Notes: generated by a model from the letters alone, not told the origin. A stretch of DNA of 64,000 nt from Desulfobacteraceae bacterium (GCA_024226935.1 JAAELK010000110.1:1-64000), one strand, 5' to 3'; counted from the first letter of the stretch, positions 54,502 through 63,347 are shown. Translations and numbers: made by a program.

Positions 54502-55350
54502 TTAATCTTGTCTCACCCTTAAAAAAGATGCAAATTTAGGTATACCATTTTTGGTAAACCCAGTGCACTTGAAAGTCACTATTGTTCCAGGAGGCGGTGG
54601 CTTTTTTCTGACCTGGTCCGTAAAGCCCGTGCCCAACTTAAAAACTATCCCATTTTTAAGCTCCAGGGTAAGAGAACCCATCATCTCTTTATATTTTCCT
54701 TTCCCGGGAGTTGAACCGATTATAACCCCTTCCATATCCGCAAACTTTTTTACCTTCAGAACATGGGCAGTTCGCCCTGTATGGTAGGGCATTTTCGGAT
54801 TCTTTACCACCACTCCCTCTCCGCCAGAGGATTCTATTTCATTGAAAAATTCATCAAGATCTGATCTGCCCTTGATCATCAACTGGGGAATAAATCGTAT
54901 ATAAATATTTTTGTGTGTTTCAAACCATTTTTTTGCCCTGTTAAGCCGGGAAAGAAAATCTCCCTTTCCATTGGGAACCTCAAAAATATTATAGCTGATC
55001 TTTTCCCACCCATCTCCCGGTTTTTTATCAAGAACGATGGATTGGATCAATTCAAACTCCCCTCTTTTGCTCCAGAGTTCTCCATCAAGTTCAAAAGAGG
55101 GGAAATTTTTAACAAACCATGGGGGTGGATATAAGGCAAATCCCTTTCGGGTGAACAATTTACTCCCATCCCAATAGGCCCTTATCCCATCCAGTTTTTC
55201 ACTCATCACCCACCCGACTATCTCTTCCTTATGGGTATATGTTTTCGGCCTTTGCAGGGCAAACTCCTGGGCAACAAGAACGGGACAAAAAACCAATAAT
55301 AAAAACAATCCTATAATTGATAAAAAATTAAATCTTTTATATTCAGCCAT
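54502..55350 (-). CDS. Exported ATP-dependent DNA ligase (LigE type)
   Basis: A 282-aa minimal ligase. An N-terminal hydrophobic signal (LSIIGLFLLLVFCPVLVA) is followed by the nucleotidyltransferase domain with the adenylated lysine in SEKLDGIRAYWDG (~residue 50), FELDGELW, EGVVVKNP and VLKVKKFADMEG, then a short OB-fold (~200-280). No extra domains are present. Lig E proteins with signal peptides are found in Gram-negative bacteria and may repair DNA in the periplasm during uptake. It converges with the hydrolase gene. Confidence 0.9.
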   Translation of the reverse strand: MAEYKRFNFLSIIGLFLLLVFCPVLVAQEFALQRPKTYTHKEEIVGWVMSEKLDGIRAYWDGSKLFTRKGFALYPPPWFVKNFPSFELDGELWSKRGEFELIQSIVLDKKPGDGWEKISYNIFEVPNGKGDFLSRLNRAKKWFETHKNIYIRFIPQLMIKGRSDLDEFFNEIESSGGEGVVVKNPKMPYHTGRTAHVLKVKKFADMEGVIIGSTPGKGKYKEMMGSLTLELKNGIVFKLGTGFTDQVRKKPPPPGTIVTFKCTGFTKNGIPKFASFLRVRQD

Positions 55351-55387
55351 ATTAAAATTTCCAATTAATTCTAAGGATTAAAAACAT

Positions 55388-55482
55388 AATAACCGCCATG
55401 GGCGGACCAGGGATTTTACCCTTGGTTCCGCCCACAACAAAGATTGAAACTCTCTCCTGGTATATCGGGAGTTTCATATAAA
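55388..55482 (-). repeat. 95-bp structured intergenic repeat, copy E
   Basis: Same orientation as copy A and reverse of B, C, D and F. Runs AATAACCGCCATGGGCGG to GAGTTTCATATAAA. It occupies the gap between the 55523-56335 hydrolase and the ligase gene. Confidence 0.78.
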
Positions 55483-55522
55483 GTTGTGGGAAAATTACTT
55501 GTTTTTTGTTCAAGTAATTTAA

Positions 55523-56335
55523 TTAAAGTTTAATCTGATCAAGCCAGGCAAGAACATGGGCATTAAACAAATCCGGCTGTTCCATTTGAAGACAATGTCC
55601 ACATCGACCCAGGATCACCAGGGTGGCATCGGAAAAATTATCATAAACCTTCCAGGCATCCTTATATCCCACGGCAACATCGTGGCGCCCCAGAAGAATC
55701 AAGGCTGGATTATCGAAGGCTGTTTCCAGGCTATCCGCATCAAAGGAGAATTCCGTATCCCTGATCCGTTCCATGAGACATGAATCGGCCAGAGCCAGGG
55801 AGGGATTGATCTCTTCTTTGAATCGCTCCCAGACAGGTTTTGTCTGGATGGTCAAAAATTGATCAATTGTCTCAAATTCATTCGGCTCCAGGGCAGATAC
55901 CAGGGCGTCATCTCGTTCCCACAGCCTGAAATCCGGCAATTGCCTGCCACGGCGTCGAAATCTGACCACGGGGCAGATCAGCAGCAATGCCTGGACCCGA
56001 CCCCACATTTTATGGAGGATACCCCGGGCAAGATACCCACCATAGGAAAGTCCCGTAAGAATAAAGGGCTGTTCCCGGGGGAGCAGATAATCTATGAACT
56101 GCATCACCACTTCCAGCATGTCATCGGAATTGAGAATCCGGGGATTGGCCCCGGATCTGCCCATACCCGGCAGATCAAAATAAATACGTTGAAATCCGTT
56201 CCTGTCGGCAAAAAGAGGTTCCAGGCTGGCCTTCATTGAACAATGATCGATGCCGTACCCATGGATATTAATCACAGGAAAACCCTGTCCAATAATCTCA
56301 TAGAAAATATCGGTGTCACAAACCTTTTGAATCAT
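55523..56335 (-). CDS. Alpha/beta hydrolase of unknown substrate
   Basis: A 270-aa hydrolase: NIHGYGIDH (oxyanion loop, ~residue 22), DLPGMGRSG, nucleophile in GLSYGGYLARG (~97), acid in LLGRHDVAVG (~215) and His in GRCGHCLQME (~245). It has no signal peptide. The C-terminal substrate region is not diagnostic. It may lie in the same unit as the amidohydrolase gene upstream, with a hairpin between them. Confidence 0.83.
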   Translation of the reverse strand: MIQKVCDTDIFYEIIGQGFPVINIHGYGIDHCSMKASLEPLFADRNGFQRIYFDLPGMGRSGANPRILNSDDMLEVVMQFIDYLLPREQPFILTGLSYGGYLARGILHKMWGRVQALLLICPVVRFRRRGRQLPDFRLWERDDALVSALEPNEFETIDQFLTIQTKPVWERFKEEINPSLALADSCLMERIRDTEFSFDADSLETAFDNPALILLGRHDVAVGYKDAWKVYDNFSDATLVILGRCGHCLQMEQPDLFNAHVLAWLDQIKL

Positions 56336-56470
56336 GTCATCTGTCGGAACTCATCCATGGACCGCCCCTTTAAATGCTGTTCACTCTTTCTTAGTCTGGT
56401 TTATATACCGGAATCTTATTTGTGACAACCCCAAATCCCCCATCGGTCCAACAAAGATTATTCCACCGTC

Positions 56471-56507
56471 TGCCTGTCCTGCTCCGGCAGGCAGGCTAAA
56501 TTTTTTT
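56471..56507 (+). terminator. Hairpin with T-run between the amidohydrolase and hydrolase genes
   Basis: TGCCTGtCC (56471-56479) pairs with GGCAGGCA (56486-56493), with eight T shortly after on the plus strand. No plus-strand gene precedes it, so it may act as a weak attenuator in the minus-strand unit instead. Confidence 0.35.
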
Positions 56508-57770
56508 TCATAACAATTTTCCCTCCCTGACCCGTAAAACACCATCAACCATAACCAGGGATACGTCCGATGATTTAGCGGAATAAACCAGACTGGAAAA
56601 AGGGTCATACATGGGCACCATATGGGGTTTATCCACATCCACTATAATAATATCCGCCTGTTTTCCCTTTTCCAGGGAACCGATACGCCCATCAAGACCG
56701 ATTGCCCTGGCCCCTTCAATGGTGGCCATCCGAAGACAGGTTCTGGCATCCATGACGCAGGGGTCCATACAGGCCACCTTGTGAAGCTTGGCTGCCATAT
56801 CCATTTCACCAAAAAGATCATGGTCATTATTGGAAGCCGCTCCATCGGTACCAAGCCCCACGGCAATACCCGCATCCAAAAGTTTGGGAACCGGTGCTAT
56901 ACCCGATGCCAGCTTCATATTAGATTCTGGACAATGGGCCACACGGGCAGATCTTTTTTGGATAATCTCAATGTCTGTATCATCGATCCACACCGAATGG
57001 ACCAGGAGGGTATTTTCATTTAAAAGACTTAAGTCATCCAGAAACCCGATAATAGATCTTTTTTCAAGCCCTTGTATCAGAGAAATTTCATTTTTTGTTT
57101 CCGCCACATGGATCTGGAAAAGAATACCGGCATCTTCGGCTATCTTTTTGGCTGCCACCAGGGTCTTTTTTGAACAAAGATAGGGAGAATGACAAAAAAT
57201 TGAAGGGGTTATCCGGGAAGATAAATCCTTAACCTGCTTTACAAACTCTTTTGCCACCCGGATATTGTGGGCGGGGTCCGGTACCCCGGGAGCTGGAAAA
57301 TCGATCACACCCTGGCCAGCCACCGCCCGGATTCCAGATTCCACCATACCCCTTACAGCCTCGACCTCAAAAAAATAACCATCACAACAGGTGGTGGTCC
57401 CGGAAAGCAGCATCTCCCTACAGGAGTGACGACTCCATTGCCTGACCGAATCCGGGTTAAGATGCTTTGCCTCGGCAGGAAAAATATGCTCATTAAGCCA
57501 GACATCCAAGGGCAGGTCATCGGCAAGACCCCGGAACATGGACATGGGCACATGGGTGTGACAATTGACAAGACCGGGCATAATAATCCCCCCCCGGGCA
57601 TCAATCTTTTTATCAGCCTGAATATTAAGCCCACCCAAATCCATTTTATTTTGGGGACCGCAATCATAAATTTTTGTATCCCGGATCACTACTGCCCCGT
57701 TTTTGATGGCCGGCAACCCCGATTCCATTGTCAACAACAGGCCATTGTGTATTAATATATCATCTTCCAT
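56508..57770 (-). CDS. Amidohydrolase, S-adenosylhomocysteine/methylthioadenosine deaminase type
   Basis: A 420-aa TIM-barrel metal-dependent deaminase of the MtaD/DadD/TrzN family. The metal motif CHTHVPM (~residue 70), HVAETKNE (~220), HSVW (~255) and the TDGAASNNDHDLF motif (~305) are complete. Likely reactions are deamination of S-adenosylhomocysteine, methylthioadenosine or 5'-deoxyadenosine. A SsnA-type protein of selenium-dependent hydroxylase loci is related but the family motifs fit MtaD better. The ribosome site is weak. Confidence 0.87.
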   Translation of the reverse strand: MEDDILIHNGLLLTMESGLPAIKNGAVVIRDTKIYDCGPQNKMDLGGLNIQADKKIDARGGIIMPGLVNCHTHVPMSMFRGLADDLPLDVWLNEHIFPAEAKHLNPDSVRQWSRHSCREMLLSGTTTCCDGYFFEVEAVRGMVESGIRAVAGQGVIDFPAPGVPDPAHNIRVAKEFVKQVKDLSSRITPSIFCHSPYLCSKKTLVAAKKIAEDAGILFQIHVAETKNEISLIQGLEKRSIIGFLDDLSLLNENTLLVHSVWIDDTDIEIIQKRSARVAHCPESNMKLASGIAPVPKLLDAGIAVGLGTDGAASNNDHDLFGEMDMAAKLHKVACMDPCVMDARTCLRMATIEGARAIGLDGRIGSLEKGKQADIIIVDVDKPHMVPMYDPFSSLVYSAKSSDVSLVMVDGVLRVREGKLL

Positions 57771-57811
57771 CCAATATTCCTTTCATCTTTGGTCAGCCAC
57801 GATGGACTATT

Positions 57812-57906
57812 TTTATATGAAACTCCCGATATACTAAAAGAGAGTTTCAGTCTTTGTTGTGGGCGGAACCAAGGGTAAAATCCCTGGTCCGCCCATGGCG
57901 GTTATT
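57812..57906 (+). repeat. 95-bp structured intergenic repeat, copy F (best-formed copy)
   Basis: Three inverted repeats can be read: GAAACTC/GAGTTTC, GGGCGGA with CCGCCC around an ACCAAGGG/CCCTGGT inner stem, and CCGCC-CAT-GGCGG. The last shares its left arm with the second, so the two are alternative structures. Lies between the divergent amidohydrolase and flavoprotein genes. Confidence 0.8.
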
Positions 57907-58028
57907 CCATAACTGCCATAGATACCTTGATTTTAAAATAGTTTAAATAGACAACTTCCTGATCCCTGTGGTAAAATTAAAGCTCAATTATCCTTTAAAT
58001 TAAAATTTGCAATTTAAGGAGGGAGCCC

Positions 58029-59129
58029 ATGCCGGCAAAACTGGACATGATCATTATCGGCTCCGGACCAGGCGGGATGGCAGCCGGGATATTGGCAAAA
58101 CGAAAAAACCTGTCCTATCTCATCCTGGAAAAAGGCCACAACCCCATGCAGGGAATTATTGATACCTATCCCAAGGGGAAAAAAGTCTATCCCACCATTC
58201 CCAAAAGATATACCCAGCCATTTCCTGTGGATGAAGTCCGCCCACCCGATGAAAGAGTCCCTGTAGAAACCTATATTGACCAGGCAAGAAGCGTCGTAAA
58301 GAATCTTGATCTTAAAATCCGTTTCGATGAGGAGTTCAAGGCCATTGAAGGAAACTATCCCGATTACATGGTAAAAACAAACCTGGGGTCCTATCTAAGC
58401 TCCCATATAATTCTGGCCTTTGGCAGTAATATTCCCAACGATCTTGGCATATATGGAGAAGCAAAAACCGTGGCCAGGAATATCGAAAACGGGGAAGACT
58501 ACATAGGCATCAATGTTCTGGTAATAGGCGGAGGAAATGCTGCGGCAGACGTGGTGGCATCCCTTTCCAGAATCAAGAGGGAAGCCAAGGATACCACCTC
58601 CGTTTTTTGGGCCCATATCAAGGAAAAATTTGAAATCAATAAAGACACGGCCCGGGATCTTGGAGAAGAGATGCTGCTGGGCGGCCAGATCAAGATTCTC
58701 CAGAGGGCGGTCCCAAAGATAGGAGAAGTGGATGCAGACGGAATCGATAGACTCTATATCCACCAGGCATCCGACCTTTCCCTGGGTAATGACTTATATA
58801 TTTACCAGGGCATGAGTTTTCCCATGAAAAACGTCATTGCCTGCATCGGCACCCACGGGCCTTCTGCTATTTTTGACAGCCTGCATCTCCAGCAAATCAC
58901 CTGTACCGGTGCCATCTGCAAGATTGCCAAAGAGGGAGAACGCCTGCTCATGCTCTCGGATCACCTTGAAACCAATGTAAAGGGAATATACGCCATTGGC
59001 GGCGCCATCAGCCCCTCCTACATGGAAATTGGGTCCGACGGTATTATCAAGGAGAAAAAACATTCCAACCTGATTTACACAGCAGTCCTGGATGCCGGTA
59101 TCGTCATGGAAAATTTCCCACCCAAATAA
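58029..59129 (+). CDS. FAD/NAD(P)-dependent oxidoreductase, TrxB-like
   Basis: A 366-aa two-dinucleotide-fold flavoprotein. FAD site GSGPGGMAAG (~residue 11), NAD(P) site VIGGGNAAADV (~residue 165) and a C-terminal GAIS..YMEIGSDG stretch that binds FAD. The CxxC of true thioredoxin reductase is missing, so it is more like a ferredoxin-NADP reductase type 2 or YpdA-type bacillithiol-disulfide-like reductase. GGAGGGA precedes the start. It lies immediately upstream of the ArsR/selenopermease unit, about 55 nt before its promoter. Confidence 0.87.
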   Translation: MPAKLDMIIIGSGPGGMAAGILAKRKNLSYLILEKGHNPMQGIIDTYPKGKKVYPTIPKRYTQPFPVDEVRPPDERVPVETYIDQARSVVKNLDLKIRFDEEFKAIEGNYPDYMVKTNLGSYLSSHIILAFGSNIPNDLGIYGEAKTVARNIENGEDYIGINVLVIGGGNAAADVVASLSRIKREAKDTTSVFWAHIKEKFEINKDTARDLGEEMLLGGQIKILQRAVPKIGEVDADGIDRLYIHQASDLSLGNDLYIYQGMSFPMKNVIACIGTHGPSAIFDSLHLQQITCTGAICKIAKEGERLLMLSDHLETNVKGIYAIGGAISPSYMEIGSDGIIKEKKHSNLIYTAVLDAGIVMENFPPK

Positions 59130-59186
59130 AACCCTTTTATTTAATCCACCACCATTGCACCAACCAACATCCCCTGGTTTTTATCC

Positions 59187-59234
59187 TTGACATGGGGGAA
59201 ATCTTATTCTATACATATGAACAATTGCTCAAAT
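59187..59234 (+). promoter_or_regulatory. Sigma70 promoter with overlapping ArsR/SmtB-type operator
   Basis: TTGACA (59187-59192), 17-nt spacer, TATACA (59210-59215), followed at once by the dyad ATATGAACAA/TTGCTCAAAT (59215-59234, 8 of 10 positions symmetric), which resembles ArsR/SmtB operators. The repressor encoded 16 nt downstream would block RNA polymerase here and respond to a metal. An upstream open frame beginning at 59187 overlaps this promoter and is not the true start. Confidence 0.75.
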
Positions 59235-59249
59235 GAAGAGGTGAAGAAA

Positions 59250-59594
59250 ATGGACCTATGCACTGATAAATGTATCCACGAAGTCGAAGTGGCCAAAACT
59301 CTGAAAAGCCTTCCAGCCCAGGAAGAGATTGTGGAAATGGCAGAAATTTTCAAGGCACTCAGTGACCCGTCACGGCTTAAAATCGTGCTGGCATTATTAA
59401 ACGGTGAACATTGTGTGTGTGACATAGCCGCCATCTGTCACCAAACCGAATCGGCCATATCCCATCAACTCAGGATTTTGAGAACTTTAAAAATTGTTAA
59501 AAACAAAAGAGAGGGAAAAATTGTCTATTACACCCTCGATGACGATCATGTGATCTCCCTGATCCACATGAGTCTTGCCCATGTCAAACATTAA
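59250..59594 (+). CDS. ArsR/SmtB-family metal-sensing repressor
   Basis: A 114-aa winged-helix repressor. The N-terminus has CTDKCIHE (metal-ligand-like) and the recognition/metal region has GEHCVCDIAAICHQTESAISHQL, i.e. the ELCVCDL-type motif with two cysteines. This cysteine set favours Cd/Pb/Zn or arsenite sensing over SmtB/CzrA histidine-type sites. GAGGTG precedes ATG at 59250. It controls itself and the selenocysteine permease 20 nt downstream. Confidence 0.9.
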   Translation: MDLCTDKCIHEVEVAKTLKSLPAQEEIVEMAEIFKALSDPSRLKIVLALLNGEHCVCDIAAICHQTESAISHQLRILRTLKIVKNKREGKIVYYTLDDDHVISLIHMSLAHVKH

Positions 59595-59614
59595 AACCTT
59601 AAGGATAGCCCCCA

Positions 59615-60706
59615 ATGAATATAGTATATGAAATCTTGAAAGAATCCTGGAATATCTATCTGGATGTTTCCGTCTACATGCTCTTCGGATTTTTTGTGGC
59701 AGGCGTTCTCTATGTATTTTTCAAGGCCGATAAAATTAAAAAATACCTGGGAACAGGTAAAATCAAACCTGTATTTTTATCCGCACTTTTCGGTATTCCC
59801 ATCCCCCTGTGCTCCTGCGGGGTGGTTCCCGTGGCAACGGGGCTGAAAAAACAGGGGGCCAACGATGGAGCCGTCTTGTCTTTTATGATTGCCACCCCCG
59901 AGTCAGGAGTTGATTCCATAGCCATCTCCTATGCCATGCTTGATCCGGTCCTGACTATTATCCGGCCGGTGGCAGGTTTTTTCACCGCCATATGCACGGG
60001 TATTGTTCAAAATTATTGGGGTAATACCAAGCCAACCCCGGCCCCATTTATGCCCATGAAAGAAACCGGCGGCTGAGGCTGCTCCAACACCACCTGTGGA
60101 GCAGGTGTACCCGAAGACGCCCCCCTGGCAAAAAGATTGATCTCAGGCATAAAATATGCCTATGGCGAACTGCTCATCGACATTGCCAAACCCTTTATCA
60201 TTGGTATTTTCATCGCTGGAATAATTACCTTCTTTTTCCCAAATGACCTGACCCTCTGGGCCAATGACCATCAAACTTTTGCCATGCTGATCATGCTGGC
60301 AGCCGGAATCCCCATGTATGTGTGCGCCACATCCTCCACCCCCATCGCAGCCGCACTTATTCTCAAGGGATTAAACCCCGGAGCCGCTCTGGTATTTTTA
60401 CTGGCGGGACCCGCCACCAATGCCGCTACCATGACCATAGTCAAAAATGTTTTCAATACCAGGGCACTTATAATCTACCTTTCCATGATTGCGGCCTGCT
60501 CCCTTGCAATGGGATTTTTTGTGGACTGGTTTTATGGATTTATGGGAATAAAGGCCCAGGCAGTAGCAGGACAGGCTTCCCAATTAATTCCCCACCAGGT
60601 TCAACTGGCAGCGGCCCTGATCCTTGCAGCCCTGATCATCTATAATTTTTTAGCAAATTTAAAACGAACAAAAAAACAATCCCACACCCCTGCCCCATCC
60701 CATTAA
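59615..60706 (+). CDS. Selenocysteine-containing heavy-metal permease (SO_0444/ArsP-like)
   Basis: Read through the in-frame TGA at 60074-60076, the gene encodes 363 aa, the usual length of the SO_0444-type Cu/Zn efflux permease family (DUF318). Both halves share the family motif: LCSCGVVPVA (~residue 67) and VCATSSTPIAA in the second half, each in a helix pair. The TGA falls in the central cytoplasmic linker, GG-U-GCSNTTC, where family members are cysteine-rich. Stopping at TGA would leave 153 residues and an unstarted second half. A SECIS-like hairpin follows directly (60077-60107). It lies under ArsR control. If not recoded, this would be a frame-preserving nonsense mutation. Confidence 0.85.
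60077..60107 (+). ncRNA. Bacterial SECIS-like stem-loop directly after the UGA codon
   Basis: CACCTG (60091-60096) and CAGGTG (60102-60107) form a 6-bp stem with a five-base loop TGGAG. The loop begins 20 nt after the UGA and has a G within its first two bases, both as in bacterial SECIS elements. A second possible stem (CTGCTCC 60079-60085 with GGAGCAG 60098-60104) overlaps it. Confidence 0.7.
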
Positions 60707-60718
60707 GCTTTTCCCATT

Positions 60719-60754
60719 GGTCAGGATTGCCGCTATTTTACAGTGATCCTGACC
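60719..60754 (+). terminator. Hairpin after the permease gene
   Basis: GGTCAGGAT (60719-60727) pairs with ATCCTGACC (60746-60754). A further GGATCCTGA and seven T follow about 20 nt on. It ends the ArsR-permease unit. Confidence 0.6.
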
Positions 60755-60911
60755 GATCAGCCCCGGATCCTGATTTTTTTAAAATCTGAATTTTCCCTAT
60801 AATCTGTCCCCTGAATTTCGGTGGACAACGCTTTACCTGTCCCGGCAATTCATGTATATTAAAGGAATCCCCGGGCTCAAATCGCCCGGGAACCACCATA
60901 AGGAGGATATC

Positions 60912-61361
60912 ATGATCACTGCCAAAGATATCATGGCGACAAATATCATCAGCATCAGCCCGGACACAGAAATTCCCAAGGCCGTGGAAATCATGCTCAA
61001 AAATCACATTAATGGAGTGCCGGTGGTGGACAACGACGGACAACTTATCGGTATCCTTTGCCAGAGTGATCTGATATTCCAGCAAAAAAATATTCCAATC
61101 CCCCCTATTTTTGCTATTCTTGACAGTATTTTTCCTCTGTTTTCTTCAAAAAAACTGGACGATCAATTCCAGAAAATGGTGGCAACAAAGGTGGAGCAGG
61201 CCATGGTTACAAAAGTAACCACCATCACCGCCGATACACCGGTATCGGAAATCGCAAGCCTCATGGTGGAAAAGCATTTCCACACCATCCCCGTGGTGGA
61301 AGGCAAGAAAGTAATTGGTATCATCGGCAAGGAGGATATTTTAAAAACCCTGACTTCCTGA
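60912..61361 (+). CDS. Two-CBS-domain protein
   Basis: A 149-aa cytosolic protein made of two CBS motifs (~residues 5-60 and ~95-149; VVDNDGQLIGILCQSDL and VVEGKKVIGIIGKEDIL), which bind adenine nucleotides or S-adenosylmethionine as a regulatory pair. No partner enzyme is fused. The ATG at 60912 has AGGAGG 5 nt upstream; the longer open frame starting at 60852 lacks one. Confidence 0.92.
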   Translation: MITAKDIMATNIISISPDTEIPKAVEIMLKNHINGVPVVDNDGQLIGILCQSDLIFQQKNIPIPPIFAILDSIFPLFSSKKLDDQFQKMVATKVEQAMVTKVTTITADTPVSEIASLMVEKHFHTIPVVEGKKVIGIIGKEDILKTLTS

Positions 61362-61411
61362 AGATAAAATAGGGTTAAATAGGGTTAAATATATCACACC
61401 AGGAACCGGAT

Positions 61412-61720
61412 GTGGCCGGAAGCGTGTCCCAAAAGAGTTTGAAACAATGGGAAAAACTTGTTGACGATTATCACAACTCTTTTTCGAATTCAAAGGTTCG
61501 TATTTTAAATCAGATTGCCGAAGCAAATTTTGTGGCCACCAGATGGGAGTTCACAGCCACCCAGACCGGTGAATACATGGGGCTTGCTCCTACCAATAAA
61601 CGGGTTACCTGGACGGGGGTAGAAATTGACCGATTCGCCCAGGATAAAATTGCTGAAAGCTGGGTTGACTGGGATAAATACCGCCTATTTCACGAACTTG
61701 GTTTAATTAAAAGCAATTAA
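61412..61720 (+). pseudogene. N-terminally truncated SnoaL-like ester-cyclase gene
   Basis: The 102-codon frame matches the second two-thirds of a SnoaL-like protein (NQIAEANFVATRWEFTATQTGEYMG, TWTGVEIDRFAQDKIAESW, LFHELG), but the first ~35 residues are missing and no ribosome site precedes the only possible start, GTG at 61412. Just upstream is a direct repeat of AGGGTTAAAT (61371-61390). Probably a remnant rather than an expressed protein. Confidence 0.65.
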
Positions 61721-61724
61721 ACCC

Positions 61725-61990
61725 TTAAATTCGTTTCCACGGATTTAATCCCTGGGCTTTACACTTGTTAAATACGAGGACAATATAAATCACCAATATC
61801 GCTGTGGCATTGGTGAAGGTACGACAAATGAGTAGATAAACTCCCAGGAAATATTCATTGAGAGCGCCCAGAGAGGTATTCCAAATGATTTATCCTGAAA
61901 TCCCCTTTTAATAATCATCAGATAGGTAAGAATCCAGAAGATAGCGCCCATCATGGAAATTAAAATATAGGGTTGTGGTAATGTATTCAT
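61725..61990 (-). pseudogene. Frameshifted small membrane protein gene
   Basis: On the minus strand a frame from 61990 encodes LPQPYILISMMGAIFWILTYLM and WEFIYSF, then breaks. A neighbouring frame continues with TNATAILVIYIVLVFNKC to a stop at 61725, as though one membrane protein had been split by a frameshift. It resembles a class of short four-helix membrane proteins, but the identity is uncertain. Confidence 0.45.
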
Positions 61991-62904
61991 AATGCCTCTT
62001 GATCAATTGGCTATAAACTTTACCAATAACTTGTTGAATTCCTTAAGGGAAGATTACATTATTTTATCTTCGAAAGGCGTCAATAAAAATAAGACACCAC
62101 TATAATAAATTCGGCACAGATCGGATGGAGAGCAGATTTAAAATAAGATAATTTTTGGAAGATGTTATTCAACAGGATATCATATTAAATATATTCATCC
62201 AAAAGTTTACCCAAAGTCAAATAAAAAACGTGGTTTATATCTGGAGACGGCTTCTTTTTTATGAGCCCCCATATAGTCATAACCGGATTCTTTGTCACAA
62301 ATACCAAAGAACCCGGTAGCTTTCCTGGTTCTTAAAAAAACAATATATTTAGTAATGAGGCTGGAAATATAGATATCATCTTCCAAGTTCGGCATTGACA
62401 AGTCTGCTTATTTCACTTATCAACTCCTTGTTCATTCTGGAATATTTGGTTCCGTGGAAAAAGAGTGTAGCAACAGTAGACATATATTTTACTCCTTCAT
62501 CATATATTCAATCACAAAACAATAAATCCTTTTTTTTTATCTGTAAAGAATTTAACCTTCATCATCAAAACAATAATAATTACTTAATATGATCGGCGTT
62601 TTCAGGAAGGTATGATGATTATAAAAATGATCTATTGCATTCGGTAAAGAAAAAACAAAAAAGGATCGGTAAATTTATTTTGTCATCTCTCTCGAATTTA
62701 AAAAATATTCCTCCAAAACAATCATTATTCCGTATTCTAGTATAAAACTACTTTACAATTTTGATTTATGTTGATATCAGTTGCTTGGGTTGTTCAAAAT
62801 TTATATATTCAACCCAGCTCTTTTTAAAACAATTCTCATGTTACCGAGTCTACAAGCTATCATATGACTTGTAAATTTACTAAGCTTCAGGAGATTTAAA
62901 AAAA
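61991..62904. other. AT-rich gene-poor region
   Basis: About 900 bases with stop codons in all frames apart from short, unlikely frames (62207-62401 minus starts with TTG and has no ribosome site). I see no RNA gene or repeat of note. Confidence 0.4.
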
Positions 62905-63015
62905 ATGCAAAAAACCTCAATAAAATCAGCACTTACACTTATAACCGCAGTAACGGCTCTGCTCATTCTCTCTATCCCCTCATATACTCAAAACCTTACC
63001 CTAACGGAAACCTGA
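62905..63015 (+). CDS. Possible small exported peptide (36 aa)
   Basis: ATG at 62905 has AGGAG 10 nt upstream and encodes a 36-aa, signal-peptide-like sequence (TLITAVTALLILSIPSYTQN) ending at TGA 63013. It could be a secreted peptide or the left-over start of a decayed exported protein. The 332 bases to the next gene hold nothing else. Confidence 0.35.
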   Translation: MQKTSIKSALTLITAVTALLILSIPSYTQNLTLTET

Positions 63016-63347
63016 ATTCTTACAAAATAAAACCAGAGTTTAATCTTACTAGCTACATCTCATTCGGATGGAACCATGAGTAGAACCCATTGAATAGCTC
63101 TTACTTTTTATAATCCGGATTAAAGCGAGAAATGTTTCTTTACATATTGGATATAATTGCACAAAAGGACACAAATCCCCATAAAAACAGACAACTTATT
63201 GATATATAAATTAATCGAAATGAAATTATCTCCCAGAAAAATTTAAATGAAATCTTTCAGAAAATTTTGTCATCTATTTAAGTAAATAATACGTTTAACT
63301 GTAAGGATACTCGGATTGGTTTAATAAAATAATAAAATGGAGAAAAA

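Noticed and set aside
60137-60706. Separate 189-codon gene beginning with TTG for the second half of the permease
   Set aside because: No ribosome site; it is in the same frame as the first half and continues it across the UGA.
61412-61720. Expressed SnoaL-like protein starting at GTG
   Set aside because: The family N-terminus is missing and there is no ribosome site, so it is listed as a pseudogene.
62207-62401. 64-codon minus-strand open frame
   Set aside because: Starts with TTG, has no ribosome site and resembles nothing known.
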